Part shown: in pieces, positions 6,001 through 10,425 of the stretch
Position numbering within the stretch: position 1 is the first letter of the stretch
Layout: every line of letters begins with the position of its first letter
Assembly (NCBI GenBank): GCA_900547645.1
Contig: URHP01000056.1
Coordinates: 1 to 10,425, forward strand
Length of the DNA: 10,425 nucleotides
Source of the DNA: an uncultured Eubacteriales bacterium
GTDB taxonomy: Bacteria; Bacillota; Clostridia; Christensenellales; Borkfalkiaceae
Direction of reading: 5' to 3'
Notes under the pieces: generated by a model
The model's database searches: none
What the model was told of the DNA's origin: nothing
Seen by the model: only the letters and a program-made list of their open reading frames with translations
Position numbers and translations under genes: made by a program

Positions 6001-6064
6001 ATCTGAAGTATGGATTGAGAGCGGGCAGCCGCTCTCAATATTCTTATGTAAAGGTTCTTCAGAT
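6001..6064 (+). ncRNA. Structured leader RNA of the rimP-nusA operon
   Basis: An inner hairpin has a perfect 11-bp stem (ATTGAGAGCGG at 6014-6024 with CCGCTCTCAAT at 6029-6039) and a GCAG loop. It is enclosed by a perfect 8-bp outer stem (ATCTGAAG at 6001-6008 with CTTCAGAT at 6057-6064). Only ATTCTTATG follows the inner stem, so it is not a normal terminator. A GC-rich hairpin at this place, upstream of rimP, is common in Bacillota. It may be a regulatory or processing site for the operon, whose NusA product itself acts on RNA hairpins. Function is inferred; the stems are plain in the sequence. Confidence 0.65.
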
Positions 6065-6107
6065 CTCGTTTCGGGCGGCGCAAGGCAGCTCCGCCGGGGA
6101 GGCGCTT

Positions 6108-6563
6108 ATGACCATCAAACCCATGAAGGAAGTGGAAGAATTTCTGGCGCCCGTCGCGCAGTCGGTGGGCGCGGAACTTCTGGAAGCCGTCTGGAACAAC
6201 CGCGAGCGGTCTCTGACGCTCGTCATCGACGCGCCCGGCGGCGTCGATCTCAACCTGTGCGAAGCGTTCCACCGCGCGGCGGACGTCGCGCTCGACGAAC
6301 TCGATCCCACGTACGGCGCCGCATATACGCTCAACTGTTCTTCGCCGGGGCTGGACCGCCCGTTTAAGTCGGCGCGCGATTTCGAGCGGCATCTGGGCGA
6401 AAAGATCGAGGTGCACCTGTACGCGCCCTATGCCGGCGCGAAGTATCACGAGGGCACGCTCACCGCGTTCGAAAACGGCGAGGTGGTGCTTGCGTCGGAA
6501 CGTGGCGAACTGCGCATTCCCTTTGACAAGACCTCCAAGGTCTGTCTGCTCATTGAAGTGTGA
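6108..6563 (+). CDS. rimP: Ribosome maturation factor RimP
   Basis: This 151-residue protein is the normal RimP (YlxS) length and assists 30S subunit maturation in the cytoplasm. The N-terminal alpha/beta domain contains the family signature CSSPGLDRPFKSARDF. The C-terminal Sm-like beta-barrel runs from about residue 95 (KIEVHLYAPYAGAKYHEGTLTAF) to the end. I chose the ATG at 6108 because GGGGAGG lies at 6096-6102, 5 bases upstream. An in-frame ATG at 6015 would fall within the leader hairpin and add 31 residues unlike the family. It is the first gene of its operon, with nusA starting 36 bases after its stop. Confidence 0.94.
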   Translation: MTIKPMKEVEEFLAPVAQSVGAELLEAVWNNRERSLTLVIDAPGGVDLNLCEAFHRAADVALDELDPTYGAAYTLNCSSPGLDRPFKSARDFERHLGEKIEVHLYAPYAGAKYHEGTLTAFENGEVVLASERGELRIPFDKTSKVCLLIEV

Positions 6564-6599
6564 CGCCTGCGGGCGGTAGGATAAAATAAGGAGAACACT

Positions 6600-7688
6600 A
6601 TGATCAACAAGGATTTCTTTGCGGCGCTTGCCGATCTGGAGCGCGAAAAAGGCATCAGCGAAGAGACGTTCGTCGAGGCGCTCGAAACGGCGCTTGCCTC
6701 CGCCTATAAGAAGCAGTATATCGGCGAGGGGGGCAATGTGGAGGTCAAGCTCAATCCCGAAAAGGGGACCATCCGCTTTTATCTGAAGCGCACCGTCTCG
6801 GACGCGGAGGAGCTTGCCGACGGCGAGATCTCCCTTGAGGAAGCGCAGGAGATCAAGAAGAGCGCAAAGGTGGGCGACGTCCTGACGGACGAGTTTACGC
6901 CCAAGGATTTCACGCGCATCGCCGCGCAGACCGCAAAGCAGGTCATTCTGCAGAAGATCCACGAGACGGAGCGCGACAACACGCTGTCCGAATTTTCGGA
7001 CAAAGAGGGCGAGCTCATGAGCGGGCTTGTCCGCAAGGTGGACGCGCGCAACGTGTATGTGGAACTCGGAAAGGGGCAGATCGAGGGGCTGATGCTCCCG
7101 CAGGATCAGGTCCCCGGCGAAAAATATCTGACGGGCGACCGCATCAAAGTGTACGTAAAGCGTGTGAAGAACGGCGGAAGGAACGCGCAGGTGCTCGTTT
7201 CCCGCGCCGCGCCCGGTCTGGTCAAGCGCCTGTTCGAGGAAGAAGTACCCGAGATCAAGGCGGGCACCGTCGTCGTCAAGGGCATCTCCCGCGAGCCGGG
7301 ACATCGCACCAAGATGGCGATCGCTTCGGAAGATCCCCGCGTGGACGCCGTGGGTGCATGCGTGGGCAACAAGGGCGCGCGTGTCAATGCCGTCGTGGCG
7401 GAATTGGGCGGCGAAAAGATCGATATTATCCTGTGGAGCGAAAATCCGCTCGAGTTCATCGCCAAGGCGCTCTCTCCCGCGACCGTGCTTTCGGTCACGC
7501 AGATGAGCGAAAAGTCCGCGGTCGCCGTCGTTCCCGACGACAAGCTCTCCCTTGCCATCGGCAGGGACGGGCAGAATGCGCGGCTCGCCGCGCGGCTCAC
7601 GGGCTGGAAGATCGACGTCAAGAGTGAATCGGCGGCGGCGAAAATGAACCTCGAAGCGGCTGCCGCACCGCCCGCTCCGGAGGAATAA
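6600..7688 (+). CDS. nusA: Transcription termination/antitermination protein NusA
   Basis: This 362-residue protein is the Gram-positive NusA length, without the C-terminal acidic repeats of proteobacterial forms. It binds RNA polymerase and nascent RNA, controlling pausing, termination and antitermination. Domains in order are: N-terminal RNAP-binding domain (1 to ~130), an S1 domain (~137-200, GLVRKVDARNVYVELG), KH1 with its GNKGAR loop (near 255), and KH2 with AIGRDGQNARLAARLTGWKIDV (near 318-340). The tail is short and Ala/Pro/Glu-rich. AAGGAG at 6588-6593, 6 bases before the ATG, is an ideal ribosome site. rnpM begins directly at the base after its stop codon. NusA often autoregulates its own operon, and the upstream leader RNA is a natural place for that. 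Confidence 0.97.
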   Translation: MINKDFFAALADLEREKGISEETFVEALETALASAYKKQYIGEGGNVEVKLNPEKGTIRFYLKRTVSDAEELADGEISLEEAQEIKKSAKVGDVLTDEFTPKDFTRIAAQTAKQVILQKIHETERDNTLSEFSDKEGELMSGLVRKVDARNVYVELGKGQIEGLMLPQDQVPGEKYLTGDRIKVYVKRVKNGGRNAQVLVSRAAPGLVKRLFEEEVPEIKAGTVVVKGISREPGHRTKMAIASEDPRVDAVGACVGNKGARVNAVVAELGGEKIDIILWSENPLEFIAKALSPATVLSVTQMSEKSAVAVVPDDKLSLAIGRDGQNARLAARLTGWKIDVKSESAAAKMNLEAAAAPPAPEE

Positions 7689-7961
7689 ATGCCCGCGCAG
7701 AAAAAAATTTCCATGCGCACCTGCATCGCCTGCCGCGAGGAAAAGCCCAAAAAGGAGATGCTCCGCGTTGTCAGAAATGCGGAAGGAGAGATCCGTCTCG
7801 ACTTTTCGGGAAAGCTCCCGGGGCGCGGCGCGTACGTGTGCGGCAGCGAAGCGTGCATCAAAAAACTGAGAAAGTACCGTCTGCTCAACAAGGCGTTTTC
7901 CGCCGAGGTGAGCGACGACGTATACCGGGCGATCGAGGAGGAGTTCCTCGGTGCAAAATAA
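7689..7961 (+). CDS. rnpM: RNase P modulator RnpM (YlxR)
   Basis: This 90-residue protein is the YlxR family, recently described as the RNase P modulator RnpM. It binds the RNase P RNA and tempers its activity. The signature MRTCIACREEKPKKEMLRVV begins at residue 9 and GRGAYVC lies in the middle, both diagnostic. Two cysteines in CIAC and a third in AYVC are typical. GGAGG at 7679-7683 sits inside the nusA end, 5 bases before the ATG, and nusA and rnpM abut with no gap. Its last 11 bases overlap the ylxQ start. Genes of this pair normally travel with nusA and infB in Bacillota, as here. Confidence 0.94.
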   Translation: MPAQKKISMRTCIACREEKPKKEMLRVVRNAEGEIRLDFSGKLPGRGAYVCGSEACIKKLRKYRLLNKAFSAEVSDDVYRAIEEEFLGAK

Positions 7962-8238
7962 AGCGGGGACGTATCTCGGATTTTGCAGACGCGCCGGCAA
8001 ACTGACGCTGGGCGTCAACGCGGCGCGCGCAACGCGCGAACGAGTGTATCTGCTCGTCGCCGATTGTACGGCGTCTGAAAACTGCAGGAAGGACATCGCG
8101 AAACTTGCGCAAAAGTTTTCTTGTCCCGTCGTCTGGACGGACGATCTGGAGACCGCCGTCGGAAAGGCGGCGTGCAAGGTCGCGGCGGTCCGGGAAGAGC
8201 ACCTGGCGGCTGCGATCCGCGGGGAGTTGGAACAGTAA
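7951..8238 (+). CDS. ylxQ: L7Ae/L30e-family RNA-binding protein YlxQ
   Basis: This 95-residue protein of the ribosomal L7Ae/L30e/S12e/Gadd45 fold matches YlxQ, a probable kink-turn RNA binder of unsettled function. Family features are the N-terminal [14 protein letters not shown], the central [17 protein letters not shown] (usually ASENTRK, so Cys replaces Thr here), and [16 protein letters not shown] chose the GTG at 7951 because GAGGAGGAG lies at 7935-7943, 7 bases upstream, and because it gives the family length. It overlaps rnpM by 11 bases in a different frame, implying coupled translation. infB follows 52 bases later. Confidence 0.9.
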   Translation: MQNKAGTYLGFCRRAGKLTLGVNAARATRERVYLLVADCTASENCRKDIAKLAQKFSCPVVWTDDLETAVGKAACKVAAVREEHLAAAIRGELEQ

Positions 8239-8290
8239 AGATTCGGAATGCGGACGCGGCGGCTGCCATCGCGCCGCCATCGGAGGAGAT

Positions 8291-10425
8291 ATGGCATACG
8301 AAAACATTGAAAAATTGGGCGCGCTGCTCAAGGACGAGCGCGGCGCGGCGTTGAACAAGACGATTTCCGCGGGCGAAAAGCAGCTTTCCGAGCTGTTGAA
8401 GAAGCTCGGCGAGCTGGAAACCGCCGCCAATGCGCGGCGCGCGGAGGAAGAAGCGCGCAGAAAGGAAGAGGAAGCGCGCGCGGCGGCGGAGGAAGCCGCC
8501 CGTCTCGAACAGGAACGCATCAGAGCGGAGGAAGAGCGGGCAAAGCGCGAGGAACAGGCTGCTTCCGCAGCCAAGGAAGCGCCTGCCGCTCCCGCACCTG
8601 CGGAAAAAGCGCCCGTCGCGGAAAAGGAGTCCGAAGAGAGGGCGCCTCAGCCGAAGCCTGCCGCGTCTGCGCCTGCGTCCGAAAAGTCTGCTGCGCCCGT
8701 GCGCCAACAGCCGGAGCGCCAGCGTCCTGCCGAGCGTCCCGCGGCAAAGCCCGAACGCCCCACCTATCGCCCTGCGGCAGACGGAAAGGGCGCGCGTCCC
8801 ACCTACACGCCGCCCGCCCGTCAGGGAGCACAGCAGCGTCCCGCACAGCCCGGCATGCGCCCGCAGGCGCCCCGCCCCGCGGCAGGGGCACGCCCCGCGC
8901 CCGCGCGTCCCGTGGCGCCGCCGCCCGCACCCGTGCGCCGCGACGCGCCCAAGAAATTTGAAAAGACGTACGTCGAAGCGCGCCGTCCCGCCAACAAGCG
9001 CGACCTTCAGCGCAGGCAGGGGGCGACCATCGGCGATTTTGACGAAGACAAGAGCGGCTATCGCAAGGCGCGCTTCGGAAAGAAGAACGTCCGCAAGGAG
9101 ACGCAGACCATCAAGATCGACCACGCCGTGGTCACCAGCAAGGAGATCCCCATCAAGGTCCTCTCCGAAAAACTGGGCATTTCTGCGGTGGAGATCACCA
9201 AGCGGCTCTTCAAAGAGGGCGTGATGAAGACGGTGAACGAATCGGTGGACTATGACAACGCGGCGTTCATCGCTCTGGAATTGGGGATCGACCTCGAATA
9301 CAAACCCGAGGAGACCGCGGAAGACGCCCTGCTCAAACTGCACGGAGACGGTTCGCCCGACGAAAACCTTGTTCCCCGTGCGCCCGTCGTCACGGTCATG
9401 GGGCACGTCGACCACGGCAAGACCTCCCTGCTGGACGCCATCCGCAAGACCAACGTCACGGAGGGAGAAGCGGGCGGCATCACGCAGAGCATCGGCGCGT
9501 ATACCGTCACGTTCGGCGAAGGCAAAAAGGTGACGTTCATCGATACGCCCGGTCACGCCGCTTTCACGGCGATGCGTGCGCGCGGCGCGCAGGTGACGGA
9601 CATCGTCGTGCTCGTCGTTGCGGCGGACGACGGCATCATGCCGCAGACGGTGGAGGCGATCAATCACGCCAAGGCGGCGGAAGTGCCCATCATCGTGGCG
9701 CTCAACAAGATGGATAAGCCGCATGTGGAGCCCGACCGGGTGAAGCAGGAGCTGATGAAATACGATCTCGTGCCCGAGGAATGGGGCGGCGACGTCATCG
9801 TCGAACCCGTCTCCGCCAAGACGGGCATGGGCATCGACAAATTGCTGGAAGACATCGACCTGATCGCGGAAATGCGCGAGCTCAAGGCGGATCCCAACCG
9901 CAAGGCAAAGGGCGTCGTCATCGAAGCAAAGCTGGACAAGGGCAAGGGCCCCATGGCAAGCGTCCTCGTGCAGAACGGAACGCTGCACACGGGAGACAAT
10001 ATCGTTTCGGGTACCACCGTCGGGCGCGTGCGCGCCATGATCGACGACAAGGGCAGAACGGTCAAGGAAGCGGGACCCTCCACGGCGGTCTCCGTGCTCG
10101 GGCTTGAGGATGTGCCCAATGCGGGCGACGCGGTGTTCGCCGTCGAGGCGAGCCTGATGAAGCAGGTGCAGGAGGAGCGCAAGAACAAGCAGCGCGAATC
10201 CATGATCCACGAGACGGCAAAGGTCTCGCTGGACGACATCTTCCGCCAGGCGGAGGAAGGGAACCTCAAGGATCTCAAAGTCATCGTCAAGGCGGACGTG
10301 CAGGGCAGCGTGGAGGCGGTCAAAGCATCGCTGGAAAAACTCTCCAACGAGGAAGTGCGCGTCAAGGTCATTCATGCCGCGGCGGGCGCGATCACCGAAA
10401 GCGACGTCTCGCTCTGTCTCTTATA
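8291..10425 (+). CDS. infB: Translation initiation factor IF-2, 3'-truncated by window end
   Basis: About 711 codons are present; the rest of domain III and domain IV lie beyond the window. IF2 is the GTPase that brings initiator tRNA to the 30S subunit and promotes subunit joining. Residues 1 to ~95 are a charged, helical Glu/Ala/Arg-rich region, and ~95-250 an Ala/Pro/Arg low-complexity linker. An IF2_N domain follows at ~285-340 ([21 protein letters not shown]). The G domain has G1 GHVDHGKT (371-378), G3 DTPGH (418-422), G4 NKMD (472-475) and G5 SAK (508-510). Domain II comes next, then the start of domain III ([20 protein letters not shown]). The start has GGAGGAG at 8282-8288, close to the ATG. 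A 6-bp GGCGGC/GCCGCC hairpin (8258-8278) lies just before it. The last 12 bases (10414-10425) are probably adapter, so the final residues CLL are not reliable. Confidence 0.96.
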   Translation, partial: MAYENIEKLGALLKDERGAALNKTISAGEKQLSELLKKLGELETAANARRAEEEARRKEEEARAAAEEAARLEQERIRAEEERAKREEQAASAAKEAPAAPAPAEKAPVAEKESEERAPQPKPAASAPASEKSAAPVRQQPERQRPAERPAAKPERPTYRPAADGKGARPTYTPPARQGAQQRPAQPGMRPQAPRPAAGARPAPARPVAPPPAPVRRDAPKKFEKTYVEARRPANKRDLQRRQGATIGDFDEDKSGYRKARFGKKNVRKETQTIKIDHAVVTSKEIPIKVLSEKLGISAVEITKRLFKEGVMKTVNESVDYDNAAFIALELGIDLEYKPEETAEDALLKLHGDGSPDENLVPRAPVVTVMGHVDHGKTSLLDAIRKTNVTEGEAGGITQSIGAYTVTFGEGKKVTFIDTPGHAAFTAMRARGAQVTDIVVLVVAADDGIMPQTVEAINHAKAAEVPIIVALNKMDKPHVEPDRVKQELMKYDLVPEEWGGDVIVEPVSAKTGMGIDKLLEDIDLIAEMRELKADPNRKAKGVVIEAKLDKGKGPMASVLVQNGTLHTGDNIVSGTTVGRVRAMIDDKGRTVKEAGPSTAVSVLGLEDVPNAGDAVFAVEASLMKQVQEERKNKQRESMIHETAKVSLDDIFRQAEEGNLKDLKVIVKADVQGSVEAVKASLEKLSNEEVRVKVIHAAAGAITESDVSLCLL
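10414..10425. other. Probable Nextera/Tn5 mosaic-end adapter remnant
   Basis: The last 12 bases, CTGTCTCTTATA, are identical to the first 12 bases of the Nextera transposase adapter read-through sequence (CTGTCTCTTATACACATCT). They end exactly at the window edge. The IF2 reading frame supports this: it follows the family through ITESDVSL and then turns to CLL, where IF2 proteins usually have an Ala-rich continuation. I read it as untrimmed library adapter at a contig end, not genomic DNA. Confidence 0.8.

Noticed and set aside
6015..6107. Longer rimP start at the ATG at 6015
   Set aside because: It would begin inside the leader hairpin and add residues absent from the family; the ATG at 6108 has a strong GGGGAGG site.
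4188..8297. A 1369-codon open frame on the minus strand spanning ispG to ylxQ
   Set aside because: It runs antisense to six well-recognised genes, has Arg/His/Asp-rich composition with no family resemblance, and is the usual by-product of GC-rich codon bias.
8015..10375. A 786-codon open frame on the minus strand opposite ylxQ and infB
   Set aside because: Composition is that of the complement of IF2 codons (Arg/His/Leu/Asp-rich); the plus strand holds an unmistakable infB with all G motifs.
1..10425. CRISPR array, tRNA or rRNA genes, complete insertion sequence
   Set aside because: No spaced direct repeats, no tRNA cloverleaf or rRNA-like stretch, and no transposase beyond the recombinase fragment were seen on either strand.

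Overview
The window suggests a Gram-positive, probably anaerobic and fermentative member of the Bacillota (class Clostridia or a relative). Three lines of evidence point there. The block ispG - polC-like gene - rimP - nusA - rnpM(ylxR) - ylxQ - infB is the order typical of that phylum. Shine-Dalgarno sites are strong (AAGGAG, GGAGG). Central metabolism is represented by a malate dehydrogenase/malic enzyme pair of the kind used in clostridial fermentation. Coding sequence is GC-rich with many GCG/CGC codons, while the first 200 bases are visibly AT-rich. I cannot name genus or family from this sequence.

Layout. (1) Bases 1-276: a 5'-truncated piece of a serine recombinase on the minus strand at the very edge, then a 26-codon ORF for a small hydrophobic peptide with its own ribosome site and a terminator behind it. 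(2) Bases 277-469: no gene recognised. (3) Bases 470-2760: a near-consensus promoter, an LDH/MDH-family dehydrogenase whose specificity residue is Arg (hence malate dehydrogenase), a malic enzyme, and a strong terminator. (4) Bases 2846-5939: a second promoter, then nrdR, ispG and a PolC-derived exonuclease, with overlapping start/stop codons. (5) Bases 5959-10425: a third promoter, a structured leader RNA and the rimP-nusA-rnpM-ylxQ-infB operon, with infB running off the right edge.

How the genes work together. The first operon would turn oxaloacetate into malate and then pyruvate plus CO2, moving reducing equivalents between NADH and the malic enzyme's cofactor (a malate shunt). The second joins the ribonucleotide-reductase repressor NrdR, the iron-sulfur MEP-pathway enzyme IspG and a proofreading-type exonuclease. 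The third is the classic transcription/translation operon: 30S maturation, transcription elongation and termination, RNase P modulation, an L7Ae-like RNA-binding protein and IF2.

The main biological finding is the gene at 4428-5939. It sits exactly where Bacillota normally carry polC, the replicative polymerase, and keeps PolC's N-terminal region, OB fold and an intact DEDDh exonuclease. It has no PHP domain and no polymerase core. A technical finding is that the last 12 bases match the Nextera/Tn5 mosaic-end adapter, so the right edge is probably a contig end with untrimmed adapter.
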